A stretch of DNA of 41,864 nt from Polyangia bacterium (GCA_030430565.1 JAUIKS010000055.1:1-41864); one strand, 5' to 3'; shown: positions 32,626 to 41,848, numbered from the stretch's first letter. The notes: a model not told the origin generated them from the sequence alone. Numbers and translations are program-made.

Positions 32626-33396
32626 GTGCAGGAGGACGCCACGCCGTCGCTGCCGCCGTCGGTCGCGGCGCGGCACCGCGGGTGGTCGCGGGCGGTCGCG
32701 TGGCGCAACGAGGCCGGCGGCGTGACCTACCGGCTGACGTGGGGCGACGCGGTCCGCTTCTGCAAGCTCGACGACCCGCGCGCGCTCGCGGACGAGGTCG
32801 CGCGGACGCGCTGGGCGGCGGCCCATCTGCCCGTCGCCGAGCTCCTGGATCACGGGACAGGTTGGATGCTGACGCGCGGGCTGCCGGGGGTCGACGCGAC
32901 CGCGCCCGAGCTGCTCGCGCGCCCGGAGGACACGGTGCGCGCGCTCGCGAGCGGGCTGCGACGGTTTCACCGCGCGCCGGTGGCCGACTGTCCCTTCGAC
33001 TTTCGCCTGTCGGCCGCGCTCGCGCGTGTACGGCGGCGCGTCGCCGAAGGCCGCGTCGTGCCGGCGCGCGACTTCCACCCGGAATTTCGTTACCTCACCG
33101 CCGCGACGGCGCTCGCCGAGCTCGAGCGCGATCGACCGGAGACCGAAGATCTCGTCGTCTGCCACGGCGACTACTGCTTCCCCAACGCGCTGCTGCAGGC
33201 CGACGAGGTCACGGGCTTCGTCGACCTCGGCGAGCTCGGGGTCGCCGACCGCTGGTGGGACCTCGCCGTCGCCACCTGGAGCGTCGTTTGGAACGTAGGC
33301 GCCGCGCATGAGCGGCTGTTTCTCGAGACCTACGGCGTCGCGCCGAACCCCGCGCGAACGCGCTTCTATCGGCTGCTCTACGCGATGACGTCGTGA
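32626..33396 (+). CDS. APH(3')-like phosphotransferase
   Basis: 256 residues from the GTG at 32626, 2 bases after the small protein's stop. Kinase-like motifs are FCKLDD (Lys47), CHGDYCFPNALL (Asp182 catalytic, Asn187) and GFVDLGELGVADRWWDLAV (Asp200). The last is close to the GFIDLGRSGRADKW segment of aminoglycoside 3'-phosphotransferases. The C-terminal helix (FYRLLYAMTS) is shorter than the LLDELF end that shapes the aminoglycoside site in classical APH(3') enzymes. It phosphorylates a small hydroxylated molecule, possibly an aminoglycoside; resistance is not established. Confidence 0.85.
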   Translation: MQEDATPSLPPSVAARHRGWSRAVAWRNEAGGVTYRLTWGDAVRFCKLDDPRALADEVARTRWAAAHLPVAELLDHGTGWMLTRGLPGVDATAPELLARPEDTVRALASGLRRFHRAPVADCPFDFRLSAALARVRRRVAEGRVVPARDFHPEFRYLTAATALAELERDRPETEDLVVCHGDYCFPNALLQADEVTGFVDLGELGVADRWWDLAVATWSVVWNVGAAHERLFLETYGVAPNPARTRFYRLLYAMTS

Positions 33397-33466
33397 GCGC
33401 GAGCCCACGCTCGAGTGACGGGCGCCCGCGAGCTCGCGTGGGTGGGTACACTGACCGTGAGCGCCC

Positions 33467-34597
33467 GTGAACCACAGACTCCGCATCCTCCTCATCGTGG
33501 CGCTCAGCGCCTGTAGCGACAGCGCGTCGAGGCCGGCGAGTCCGCCTCGGGCTCAACCGGCCGTCACGCATGAAGCGTCACCTGCTGGGAAGTCGGCGCC
33601 CGAGGCCCGCGCGCCGGCACAGGACGCGCCGCGCCCGTCAGCTGGGGCCGAGGCCGCGCAGGGGTCGTCGCGGGCCGCGGCGCCGGTGGCGATGCCAGCG
33701 AGCGCACGCGAGCGCGCGGGCCCGCTCGAGATCGTCCTCAACGGCGAGCTCCGCAAGCCGTCGTCGATTCGCCCCTCGACCGAGCCCGGCATGACCGATG
33801 AGCCACATCTGTTCGGGTGGTCGGCAAAGACCGGCGAGTTCATGTACTGCGTGCACAGCGGCGGCGCGGACTGTGAGCGCTGTCGGTTCTACGCGCCGGC
33901 GCGCGAGGCCGCGGAGACCGTCGAGCTCGGGACGGAGTGCTCGAAGCCGAGCGAGCGCGGCGAGCTCGAGGCGCGGCGGAGCTCGGGCAATTTCACCGTC
34001 CAGGACGGGCCGTGGGCCTACGGCGACGAGCTCGTGCTGGTCGTCTCCGAGGGCCAAGGCGCCCCGGACTCGAGCGGCCTCGAGCGCGGCTTTGTGCGGG
34101 TCGGCGCGCGCCTGCGCGAGGAGGGCTCGAAGACCGGCTGGGGCGCGCGCGAGCTCTCCTGCTCGAAGGAGCGTGGCGAGGAGCTCTGCGCGCCCGATCT
34201 CCACGTCGACGTGATCGCGCCCGCGCCCGACGGCGCCCACGTCGCCGCGCTGACCCACAGCTTCGCCGGAGAGTTCAGCGACGGCTACTCCGTCACGATC
34301 TACGACGCCGCGTCGCTCGCGGCCAAGGCCTACAACGCCGAGGGGCTGGCGAAGCTGAGGGCCGAGCAATTCCCCCGCGCGGCCGCGCTGTTCAAGCGCG
34401 TCGCCGCGCTCGAGCCGACATCGTGGAAGGGGCCCTACAACCTCGCCTGCGTGCACGCGCGCGCGGGCGAGAAGCCCGAGGCCCGCGCCGCGCTCGAGGA
34501 GGCGATCCGTCGCGGGGGCGAGACCGTGCGTCAGAAGCTCGCCCGCGACCGCGATCTCGACGGCGTGCGCGGCGAGCCGTGGTTCGCCGCGCTCTGA
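33467..34597 (+). CDS. Lipoprotein with C-terminal TPR-like motif
   Basis: 376 residues from the GTG at 33467. A short lipoprotein signal (LRILLIVALSAC) is followed by an 80-residue Ala/Pro-rich linker. The middle region is a beta-rich domain with several cysteines (YCVHSGGADCERCRFY, LSCSKERGEELC), family unknown. Residues about 285-365 contain a TPR-like pair (YNAEGLAKLRAEQFPRAAAL, GPYNLACVHARAGEKPEAR), and the end DRDLDGVRGEPWFAAL is a common closing segment of such lipoproteins. Starts 70 bases after the phosphotransferase gene. Confidence 0.8.
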   Translation: MNHRLRILLIVALSACSDSASRPASPPRAQPAVTHEASPAGKSAPEARAPAQDAPRPSAGAEAAQGSSRAAAPVAMPASARERAGPLEIVLNGELRKPSSIRPSTEPGMTDEPHLFGWSAKTGEFMYCVHSGGADCERCRFYAPAREAAETVELGTECSKPSERGELEARRSSGNFTVQDGPWAYGDELVLVVSEGQGAPDSSGLERGFVRVGARLREEGSKTGWGARELSCSKERGEELCAPDLHVDVIAPAPDGAHVAALTHSFAGEFSDGYSVTIYDAASLAAKAYNAEGLAKLRAEQFPRAAALFKRVAALEPTSWKGPYNLACVHARAGEKPEARAALEEAIRRGGETVRQKLARDRDLDGVRGEPWFAAL

Positions 34598-34657
34598 GAG
34601 CGGAGCTGAGGAATCTCGACGACGCCGCGCCGCCCTGGCGTGTCACACTCGCAGGTG

Positions 34658-35371
34658 ATGCAGCTCGGGCGCGCGCGCGTACTCTCGCTCTTACTCTCGC
34701 TCTTACCTGTCCTCCTCAGCATGTTGTTCGCGGCGTCCGCGGCGGCCGACGTCGCGCCGAGGCGACCGCGCGCCGAGCGGCTGATCTCGGTCACGGCGTC
34801 GGTCCCGAAGGGGCGCGCGTTCGTGCTCGCGCCGACGAGCCGCGGCGCCATGGTGATCGAGCCGGGGACGCCGCAGCGGCTCCACCCGCACCCCATGGGC
34901 GGGGACATGCGGCTGCATCTCGTCAGCGAGCAGGTCGCGGGCGAGATCGACACGCTGCGCGCCCACAACAAGCGCTTCGAGATCGCGGAACTCGTGACGA
35001 GCGGCGAGGCGTGCCGGGGTGGCTCGATCGCCGCTGACGCGAGCGCTCAGGTCGACGCGCGCTGGCTCGCCACCGTCTCGTTCGAAGGAGCGAGCTGCGT
35101 GGTGAAGGCCGAGCGCGTCGCGCGATTCGAGGCCGACGCGACACCGCCTGCGCAGCCGACGAAGGCATCACCCGCGAGCGCGACACCCGAGCGACCCGCG
35201 GCGCCAGAGCGCCCATCGAGCGCCGACAAGAGCGAGCCCGTCGAGGAGCGAGGCGCCGGGCTGTGCCGCGTCGACGGCTCACGCGACGGCGTCGGCGTCG
35301 TCGCGCTGCTCGGGCTCATGCTCCTCGCCGGGCGCGGGGGAGGGGCGCGCGCGCGGCGGAGGCCCGCGTAG
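34658..35371 (+). CDS. Exported protein with MYXO-CTERM-like tail
   Basis: I prefer the ATG at 34658 (237 residues; a GTG at 34640 adds 6). An N-terminal signal peptide ends near FAASAAADVA. The middle is a single domain I do not recognise. An Ala/Pro/Thr-rich linker precedes the last 36 residues: AGLCRVDGS, one hydrophobic helix (VGVVALLGLMLLA), then GRGGGARARRRPA. Cys, helix and Arg-rich end is the pattern of MYXO-CTERM sorting signals in myxobacteria. This predicts cell-surface anchoring after processing at the Cys (rhombosortase-type route, inference). Confidence 0.78.
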   Translation: MQLGRARVLSLLLSLLPVLLSMLFAASAAADVAPRRPRAERLISVTASVPKGRAFVLAPTSRGAMVIEPGTPQRLHPHPMGGDMRLHLVSEQVAGEIDTLRAHNKRFEIAELVTSGEACRGGSIAADASAQVDARWLATVSFEGASCVVKAERVARFEADATPPAQPTKASPASATPERPAAPERPSSADKSEPVEERGAGLCRVDGSRDGVGVVALLGLMLLAGRGGGARARRRPA

Positions 35372-35398
35372 CCGCTCCCGCCGCGCGCCGCGAGGACG

Positions 35399-37870
35399 TC
35401 AGCCGACGCCCTGGCAGGCGGGGGCCTCGATGCTGTTGTTGTTGTCCTCGACGCACTCGTTGAGCGCGCCGTTGCCCATGCCGTCGTCGTCGACCACGGC
35501 CCAGATGGTGCCCTCCATGACGTCGGTGTCGACGAACAGCGTGACCTCCTCGGAGCCACCCGCCGGGATCGCGTTCAGGGTCTGGACGGTGCCGAGCAGC
35601 CCGAGGTCGGTCTCGTAGAACGAGACGTTGACGCCGGGCCCGACGCCGAGGCAGCCCTCGTTGGCGACGCGCACGGAGAGGTCGAGGTCGGGGCAGCTGT
35701 TGGCGTTGGCCTTGAGGTCGTAGGGGACGAGGTCCGGGGCGCAGAAGTCCCCGGCGCCCTGGGTGTTGCGGCGGTAGCTGTTGAGCGGATCATCCATCGG
35801 CCACATCCAGCTGTCCTCCTCCACGAGCGGGATGAGGCCGGTGTCGCCGACGTTGGTGATGTGATACGTGTGCTGATTCCAGACCGGGCGGGTGCTGACC
35901 CAGTTGTCCAGGCTGTCCTGAAGGACCTCAATGCCGGAGTCGCGGCCCCAGCTGACGTTCTTGTTGGCCGAGTAGACGATCTCGGCCTTGAAGTCGCCGT
36001 CGACGTCAGCGATGACCGGGTACTCGGTGCGGGTCTGCGAGGTGTTGCGGTCGCGGAACAGCACCTCCGCGTCGCTCATGTTGCCGTCGCAGCCGGGGCC
36101 CGGCGGGTCGAGCTCGCAGTCGGGCTCGACGCCGGGGTAGATGCGGATCCACTTCTCGTCGTTGTAGACGACCTCGTTGCGGCCGTCGCCGTCGAAGTCG
36201 AAGACCGAGGAGCCGGTGACGCGGGAGGAGTCGTCCTCGACGGTCGCGCGCCACAGCTCGGTGAAGGCGACGCCGTCGAAGGTCACGACGACGTAGCGCG
36301 TGGAGCCGGCGGTGCCGATGTCGGGGGTCCCGTCGCCGTCGAAGTCGGCGATGTTGGGGGCGCCGCCGCGGTCGCTCGCGCCGGGCATGTTGAAGTTCGC
36401 GATCTCGACGCCGGTCTGGCCGTTGAGCGCGTAGATGCGGCCGCCGCGGACGAGGATGACCTCGGGCAGCCCGTCCTTGTCGAAGTCGGCGACGCCGCAC
36501 TTGCCGTCGCCGACGCTCGAGTGCCAGAGCGTCTCGCCGGCGAAGTCGTTGCCGGCGACCGTGCCGGTGAAGGTGTAGGCGGTGCGTCCGCCGATGACCT
36601 CGGGGCGTTCGTCGCCGTCGAGATCGGCGACGCAGGAGATCGGGCCCTGGCCGTCTTGACCGTAGCCCTGCCCGCCCTCGAACAGCAGGTTGCCGTCGGC
36701 GTCGTAGACCGCGGCGCCGAAGATGATCTCGGGCGGGCCCTCGCCGTCGAGGTTGGCGATCGAGGTCGCGCCGCTGTTCTCGCCGTTCGAGAAGTTGTCG
36801 GACTTCCACAGCGGGGTGCCGTCGTTGTCGATCGCGACGAGGTACTTGCCCTCGCCCTGGACGATGATCTCGGGCAGCCCGTCCTCGTCGATGTCGCCGG
36901 CGGCCGGGTTCGCGGTGCTGTCGGTCTCGTACTCCGAGTCGATGACCGACCAGACCTTCTCGCCGGTGTCGCCGCGGATCGCCCGGAGCACGCCGTTGGA
37001 GCTGGCGCTGCTGGAGTAGGTGTTGAAGATGATGTCGGGCACGCAGTTGTCGTCGACGTCGACGACGATCGGGATCGAGGAGGCGTTGACGTGGTTCGGC
37101 GCGTCGTCGTCGGCGGGGACGATGTGCGGCCAGGTGACCTGGCACTTGCCGTTCTCGCAGACCTCGGCGTTCTGGCAATTCGTGTCGTCGTTGCAGTTCA
37201 CGCTCTGGCGGAAGCCCCAGGAGAACAGCGGGATCGGCTCGAAGACGTTCTGCGGCGGGACGTAGATGCAGGTGGGGTCGGCGTTCGCGGGGACGCAGAG
37301 GCCGAGCTGCGAGTCGCAGACGAAGCCGTCGTCGCACTGCTCGGCGTCGTCCTTGGTCGCGCAGAGCATCTCGGTGCAGGCGTTGCCCGGGACGACGCAG
37401 GCGCCGAGGTAGCAGACCTCGCTCATGGTGCAGCAGGTCTTGGACTCGCCGCAGGGCGGCGCGCCGCCGCAGTCGTCGGAGCACTGGTCGAGGAAGCAGA
37501 CCTGGTCAGCCTCGCAGCAGTCGCCGCCGCATTCGAACTGGTCGCCCACGCACTCGACGACGCCGGTGTCGGTCGCGTCAGTCGCGTCGGTGAGCGAGCC
37601 GGTGGCGTCGGGGCCCATCGACGTGCCCGCGGTAGTGGTCGAGTCGGTGCCCGAGTCCGTGCCGCCGGGGCCCATGGTGGTGGACTCGGTCGCGGACTCG
37701 CTGCCGCCGGGGCCCACCGAGGTCGGCCGCGAGTCAGAGCCGGCGAGGGTGTCGCTGTTGGACTCGCTGGAGTCCGAGGTCATCGAGTCGTCGCCGCAGC
37801 CGCTGGAGAGGGCGAGCGCGCAGCTCGCGATCAGCGCGGAGACGGAGGTGGGTGTACGCCAAGCCATCAC
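35399..37870 (-). CDS. Large FG-GAP/VCBS-repeat lipoprotein
   Basis: 823 residues from the ATG at 37868-37870 (a second ATG follows), with GGGAGA upstream. Lipoprotein signal SALIASCALALSSGC, then about 75 residues of Ser/Thr/Asp/Gly linker. Residues 105-245 are Cys-rich (ECGGDCCEADQVCF, CCTMSEVCYLGAC). Residues 270-650 carry repeated FG-GAP/VCBS units with calcium-binding-like DxDxDG loops (AGDIDEDGLPEIIVQG, ADLDGDERPEVIGG, ADFDKDGLPEVILV, ADFDGDGTPDIGT, FDFDGDGRNEVVYN, ADVDGDFKAEIVYS), predicting a beta-propeller. The C-terminal 130 residues resemble a CARDB-like beta-sandwich. Predicted outer-membrane surface adhesin or polymer-binding protein. Confidence 0.9.
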   Translation of the reverse strand: MMAWRTPTSVSALIASCALALSSGCGDDSMTSDSSESNSDTLAGSDSRPTSVGPGGSESATESTTMGPGGTDSGTDSTTTAGTSMGPDATGSLTDATDATDTGVVECVGDQFECGGDCCEADQVCFLDQCSDDCGGAPPCGESKTCCTMSEVCYLGACVVPGNACTEMLCATKDDAEQCDDGFVCDSQLGLCVPANADPTCIYVPPQNVFEPIPLFSWGFRQSVNCNDDTNCQNAEVCENGKCQVTWPHIVPADDDAPNHVNASSIPIVVDVDDNCVPDIIFNTYSSSASSNGVLRAIRGDTGEKVWSVIDSEYETDSTANPAAGDIDEDGLPEIIVQGEGKYLVAIDNDGTPLWKSDNFSNGENSGATSIANLDGEGPPEIIFGAAVYDADGNLLFEGGQGYGQDGQGPISCVADLDGDERPEVIGGRTAYTFTGTVAGNDFAGETLWHSSVGDGKCGVADFDKDGLPEVILVRGGRIYALNGQTGVEIANFNMPGASDRGGAPNIADFDGDGTPDIGTAGSTRYVVVTFDGVAFTELWRATVEDDSSRVTGSSVFDFDGDGRNEVVYNDEKWIRIYPGVEPDCELDPPGPGCDGNMSDAEVLFRDRNTSQTRTEYPVIADVDGDFKAEIVYSANKNVSWGRDSGIEVLQDSLDNWVSTRPVWNQHTYHITNVGDTGLIPLVEEDSWMWPMDDPLNSYRRNTQGAGDFCAPDLVPYDLKANANSCPDLDLSVRVANEGCLGVGPGVNVSFYETDLGLLGTVQTLNAIPAGGSEEVTLFVDTDVMEGTIWAVVDDDGMGNGALNECVEDNNNSIEAPACQGVG

Positions 37871-38266
37871 AAGTTCTCCCTGTCTCTTTGGAAATGATGC
37901 TCAAAAAGACATGTAGATTGTACGCGGGGTGGCCGGCCGAGCGCGCCGCCTATCGCCGCGCGCGGAGTTGAGCGCGGGGCGGAGCGCGGCGCGGCGCGGC
38001 CGGCTCCGGCGGTGGCCCGAGGCCGTCACGCCGCCGTCGCGCGGGTCATCACGCGCGGGGTCGTCCCCTACGTTCGCCGACCGCCGGTGGCCACAGGTGG
38101 CGCCACGTCGGGTGTGATCTGGATCCCGCGCTGGTAGGGAAGTGTGCGAACTCTCGGCTGAGTCCGGAGAAATCAAGGCCTCGCGCTCGCGGTCCCGGGG
38201 GCGGCTTTGTACAAACGCGTTCACACGCCGGGGCCGGTCGCCCCGAACACCGGGCAGGTACACCAC
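37871..38266. other. Divergent promoter gap, no gene seen
   Basis: About 400 bases between the start of the FG-GAP lipoprotein (minus) and the acyl carrier protein (plus). An AT-rich patch at 37880-37922 probably serves the minus-strand gene. A second, weaker one near 38203-38215 lies before the acyl carrier protein. I see no RNA gene, strong inverted repeat or believable ORF. Confidence 0.4.
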
Positions 38267-38512
38267 ATGGACACGGATCTCCTCGCGCGCCTCAAGTCGG
38301 TCATCGCTGACGAACTCGATGTCGAGCCCGAGAAGGTGGTCGAGAGCGCGTCGTTTATGGATGACCTCGACGCCGACTCGCTCGATCTCGTCAACCTCGT
38401 GCTGCGGCTCGAGGAGGAGTTCGAGATCGAGCTTCCGGACGGCAAGGCCGAGCGAATTCGGACGGTCGCGGACGCGATCTCGTTCATCGACGAGCTCAAG
38501 CAGGGAACCTGA
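38267..38512 (+). CDS. acpP: Acyl carrier protein
   Basis: 81 residues from the ATG at 38267; in-frame codons upstream are not protein-like. The family signature DLDADSLDLVNLVLRLEEEF contains the phosphopantetheine-bearing Ser38. The protein is short and acidic with four helices as expected. FabF follows 15 bases later, so the pair forms a mini-operon. No malonyltransferase, FabG or FabH lies next to it, so it may serve ordinary fatty-acid synthesis or a dedicated lipid. The symbol is given by similarity. Confidence 0.93.
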   Translation: MDTDLLARLKSVIADELDVEPEKVVESASFMDDLDADSLDLVNLVLRLEEEFEIELPDGKAERIRTVADAISFIDELKQGT

Positions 38513-38527
38513 GAGCGCGGGCAGCCT

Positions 38528-39772
38528 GTGGAGTCAGAAAAGGTCGTAATCACGGGGATCGGCGCGGTCAGCCCGGTGGGGCTCTCGGCGGCGGAGACCT
38601 TCGAGGCGCTGATCAACGGGCGCGGCGGGGTCACGTCCCTCGAGGGGATGGAGTTCAGCGACAAGGCGCCGGTCACGATCGGCGCGCCGGTCAAGGGCTT
38701 CGACGCGGTCGCGCTGCTGGGCAAGAAGAAAGCCCGGCGTCACGCTCGCTTCACGCAGCTCGCGGTCGCGGCCGCGCGCGAGGCTCGGGCGGAGGCCCAG
38801 CTCGGCGAGGCGGGCTACGACCCGCGGCGCGTGGCGACGATCATCGGCGTCGGACTCGGCGGGCTGCAGGTCATCCACGACGCCGCGCTGACCCTCGAGC
38901 ACCGAGGCCCGCGCAAGATCACCGCCTACACGATCCCGGCGTTGATCCCCAACATGGCGGCGGGGATCATCTCGATCGAGGCGGGGGCGCGCGGCCCCTG
39001 TTACTGCACCGCGTCCGCGTGCGCGAGCTCGACCCACGCGATCGGCGAGGCGCTGCACAGCATCCGCTCGGGGCGCGCTGACGCGGTGATCTGCGGCGGC
39101 GCTGAGTCGACGCTGACGCCGCTCGCGCTGGCTTCGTTCGCGGCGATGCGCGCGCTGTCGCGGCGCAACGAGGATCCCGCCCGCGCGTCGCGTCCCTTCG
39201 ACGCGGAGCGCGACGGCTTCGTGCTCGGCGAGGGCGCGGGCGTCATGATCCTCGAGCGCGAGGAGGCCGCGCGTCGTCGCGGCGCGACCATCTACGCCGA
39301 GGTCGCGGGCTACGGCGCGACCGCCGACGCGTTCCACATCACGCAGCCGACCGAGCAGGGGCAGGGCGGCGCCGAGGCGATCGAGCAGGCGCTCGCGGAC
39401 GCGCGCATGTCGATCGACGCGGTGGACTACGTCAACGCGCACGGCACGTCGACGCCCTTCAACGACGCTGCGGAGACGACCGCGATCAAGACGGTGTTCG
39501 GGGCGCGGGCGCGTGACCTCTGGGTCAGCAGCACCAAGAGCATGACCGGGCACCTGCTCGGCGGCGCCGGCGGCTTGGAGGCGGTGATCTGCGCGCAGAT
39601 CCTCAAGCGCGGCGTGGTCCCGCCGACGATCAACCTCGAGACGCCCGATCCCCGCTGCGATCTCGACTACGTGCCGCACACCGCCCGCGAGCGGCGCGTA
39701 CGCGGCGTCGTGAGCAACTCGTTCGGCTTCGGCGGACAGAACGCGACGCTGGCGCTGCGCGCCGTCGAGTAG
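38528..39772 (+). CDS. fabF: Beta-ketoacyl-ACP synthase II (FabF)
   Basis: 414 residues from the GTG at 38528. Full-length condensing enzyme of the KAS II group: VVITGIGAVSPVG at the N-terminus, TASACASSTHAIGEAL with the nucleophile Cys165, VNAHGTSTPFND (His305), STKSMTGHLLGGAGG (Lys/His342) and the closing NSFGFGGQNATLAL. The Cys-His-His triad is complete. It elongates acyl-ACP with malonyl-ACP in the cytoplasm. It is paired with the acyl carrier protein gene immediately upstream. Confidence 0.95.
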   Translation: MESEKVVITGIGAVSPVGLSAAETFEALINGRGGVTSLEGMEFSDKAPVTIGAPVKGFDAVALLGKKKARRHARFTQLAVAAAREARAEAQLGEAGYDPRRVATIIGVGLGGLQVIHDAALTLEHRGPRKITAYTIPALIPNMAAGIISIEAGARGPCYCTASACASSTHAIGEALHSIRSGRADAVICGGAESTLTPLALASFAAMRALSRRNEDPARASRPFDAERDGFVLGEGAGVMILEREEAARRRGATIYAEVAGYGATADAFHITQPTEQGQGGAEAIEQALADARMSIDAVDYVNAHGTSTPFNDAAETTAIKTVFGARARDLWVSSTKSMTGHLLGGAGGLEAVICAQILKRGVVPPTINLETPDPRCDLDYVPHTARERRVRGVVSNSFGFGGQNATLALRAVE

Positions 39773-39787
39773 GCTGCTCGCGCGTCC

Positions 39788-40558
39788 TCAACCCGCGGCG
39801 TCTCGCCAGATCCCGAGCGTCGCCCCGAGCGGGTCCGCGAGGACCGCGAAGCGACCCATGCCGGGCAGCTCCGTGACGTCGCGCTGGGTCGCGGCGCCCA
39901 GCGAGACGGCGCGCTCCAGGCTCTCTCGGACGTCCGCGACGGCGACGTAGGGGAGCCAGCTCGAGGGATCCGTCGCGCTCACCGGCAGCTGCCGCGCGCC
40001 GCCGACCGGGGCGCCGCTCGCCGTGAACACGATCGCGGGGAGGCCGTCTGCGCTCGGGAAGGCGCTCACGCTCCAGCCGATGACCTCGTTGTAGAACACG
40101 CGCGCGCGCTCGATGTCGCGGGTGAGCAGCTGGGCCCAGCAGAAGCTGCCGAGGGGCGGCGGGCGCTGAGCGAGCGGCGTCGGCGGCGGGTCGTCGGTTC
40201 GCACCGTGATGCGCGCGTCGATCGGGTCGACGAGATGCAGGTCGATGTCCGGTTCTGACTCGAAGGTCAGCTCGCGCCCGCCGAGCTTGCGCGCGAGCGC
40301 TGCCGTGGCCGCGGCGTCGCGGACGTGCACGTGCGGGGTCCAGCGGTCGGCGTGCTCGGGGCTCGTGGACGGGCGGATCCAGCCGAGGGGCGCGGGCGCG
40401 TCGGCCCTCTCAATTTGGAAGCTGTCGTCGCTGGCGTCGTCGCTGGGCGTGAGCCGCCACGTGAACAGCTCGCTGTAGAAGGCGCGGGCGCGCGCTGGGT
40501 CGGAGCTCCGCAGCGTGTAGTAGCGGAGCTGTCCATGCCCTGAGTCGGCTTCGTGCAT
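39788..40558 (-). CDS. Two-domain VOC (glyoxalase/bleomycin-resistance fold) protein
   Basis: 256 residues from the ATG at 40556-40558. Two VOC modules in tandem: residues 10-120 (RYYTLRSSDPARARAFYSEL to the HLVDPIDARITV strand) and 138-254 (FCWAQLLTRDIERARVFYNEV to FAVLADPLGATLGIW). This resembles the YDFR/CFP-30-like family of small VOC proteins found in actinobacteria and myxobacteria. The metal-ligand positions usual in glyoxalase I are not all evident, so the activity is unassigned. Cytoplasmic, single gene converging on fabF. Confidence 0.88.
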   Translation of the reverse strand: MHEADSGHGQLRYYTLRSSDPARARAFYSELFTWRLTPSDDASDDSFQIERADAPAPLGWIRPSTSPEHADRWTPHVHVRDAAATAALARKLGGRELTFESEPDIDLHLVDPIDARITVRTDDPPPTPLAQRPPPLGSFCWAQLLTRDIERARVFYNEVIGWSVSAFPSADGLPAIVFTASGAPVGGARQLPVSATDPSSWLPYVAVADVRESLERAVSLGAATQRDVTELPGMGRFAVLADPLGATLGIWRDAAG

Positions 40559-40696
40559 GACGCTGCGAGTCCCTTCTCGACCGTGCGGTCGGCGGGGCTG
40601 AGCTTGCCACGATTGCTCGGTCGGCGCGCGTCGAGGCCCGCGGGCGCTCGAGCCACAGTCACGCGGCGAGCGCGGGGTCTTTCTCGTAGAGAGCCG

Positions 40697-41848
40697 CTAC
40701 TTGTTGCAGTTGAGCGGGTTGAGCATGCAGTCGACCTGTACCGGCATCGCCTTGGGCGCTTCGCCAGGGTCGTTCGGGGGGGGCTCGTCCTCGTCGGGCG
40801 GGCTCGGCTCAGGCTTGTCCTGCGCGGGGGGCTGCTCGCTCCCGCCGTCTTGGGCGCCCTTGTCGTCATTCGCCTTGTCGTCGGACTGTTTCTCCGTCGC
40901 TTTCTTCTTCGCCTTTTTCTTCTTGTTCTTGTTCTTGTTCTTGTTCTCGGCGTTCTGCTTCTGCTTCTGCTTTTGCTTTTGCTTTTGCTTTTGCTTTTGC
41001 TTTTGCTTCTGCTTCTGCTCGTCGGCCTTGGCGTCGTCGGCCTTGGCGTCGGCTTGGCTCGGCGGTTTCGGCGTGTCGTTCGCGTCGCTCGCCGGCGGCG
41101 CGTCGGGGCCGGGCGCAGGCGCGGGTGACTCGGCGCCTGGCGACGGCGCCCCGGGCGTGGGTGAAGATGGTCCCGGGGACATGCCCGGCTGGTCGACGAG
41201 GGGCGCGGGCGTCGGGGCGGCGCCTGGGCTGCTCGGGCTGAGCCACGGCTGCGCGCCGGCGGCGGCGGGAACGCTCATACCGGCGAATTGACCGTCTGGG
41301 GGCGCCGCAGCGCTCGCCGTCGGCGTCGCCCAGGGGTCGACGACTGCGGCGCCTGGTGGCGGCTCGGCGCTCGTCGGGGCGGTCACGCCCGGCGCGACGG
41401 GGGCGTCGGGCGCCGGAGAGCCCCCGGGGAGAAGCGCGCCAGGTAGCTCCGCGCGCGCGACGACCGGAGCCGCCGCCGCGGCCTTGGAGCCGCCTTCGTC
41501 CGCTGGGCTCGTCCGCGGCGTGACGCTGGGGGGCGCCGCGCTGCGGTAGACCGTGACCGGCTTCTTCGGCGGCGCGGTGTAGTTCTGGTACGCGTAGCCG
41601 CCGAGCATCACGACGCCGATCGTCAGGATCCCGGTGAGGAAGTACAGCGGCCCGTTGCTCGGCTGCGTCTCCTCGACGCGCTCGGCGGGGACGACCTGCT
41701 CCGCCTCGGTCGGCGACTTGGACTGCTCGAGCTCGAGCGCGACCTCGCGGAGCCCGAGGAAGCCGACGCCGCCGAAGGAGGGCAGGGCGCTCTCGTCGAC
41801 CGGCGGCCGCTCGGGGCCCTTGTCGTGGGCCTGGATCATCTCCTCCAT
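40697..41848 (-). CDS. Single-span membrane protein with Pro/Ala-rich region and Lys-Gln repeat, 5' end uncertain
   Basis: At least 383 residues from the ATG at 41846-41848. The frame stays open to the window edge (adding IDIRA in front), so the true start may lie outside. N-terminal 70 residues are cytoplasmic-looking and acidic; one membrane helix follows (PLYFLTGILTIGVVMLGGYAY). Then come about 170 residues of Pro/Ala/Ser/Gly linker, 11 Lys-Gln units, a run of Asn-Lys and poly-Lys, and an acidic Pro/Asp/Glu-rich end closing with VDCMLNPLNC. No enzymatic domain. The long alternating charge blocks suggest an envelope-spanning, disordered linker protein. Confidence 0.78.
   Translation of the reverse strand: MEEMIQAHDKGPERPPVDESALPSFGGVGFLGLREVALELEQSKSPTEAEQVVPAERVEETQPSNGPLYFLTGILTIGVVMLGGYAYQNYTAPPKKPVTVYRSAAPPSVTPRTSPADEGGSKAAAAAPVVARAELPGALLPGGSPAPDAPVAPGVTAPTSAEPPPGAAVVDPWATPTASAAAPPDGQFAGMSVPAAAGAQPWLSPSSPGAAPTPAPLVDQPGMSPGPSSPTPGAPSPGAESPAPAPGPDAPPASDANDTPKPPSQADAKADDAKADEQKQKQKQKQKQKQKQKQKQKQNAENKNKNKNKKKKAKKKATEKQSDDKANDDKGAQDGGSEQPPAQDKPEPSPPDEDEPPPNDPGEAPKAMPVQVDCMLNPLNCNK
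40953..41018. repeat. Hexanucleotide repeat encoding Lys-Gln
   Basis: Eleven perfect-register units of TTCTGC or TTTTGC (three TTCTGC, six TTTTGC, two TTCTGC) on the plus strand, encoding (KQ) on the minus strand. It is followed by TTCTTG units at about 40919-40947 encoding Asn-Lys. A slippage-prone tract whose changes keep the frame. Confidence 0.9.

Noticed and set aside
35861..37897. 678-codon plus-strand frame
   Set aside because: Antisense to the FG-GAP lipoprotein, with a Val/Asp/Ala-rich low-complexity translation.
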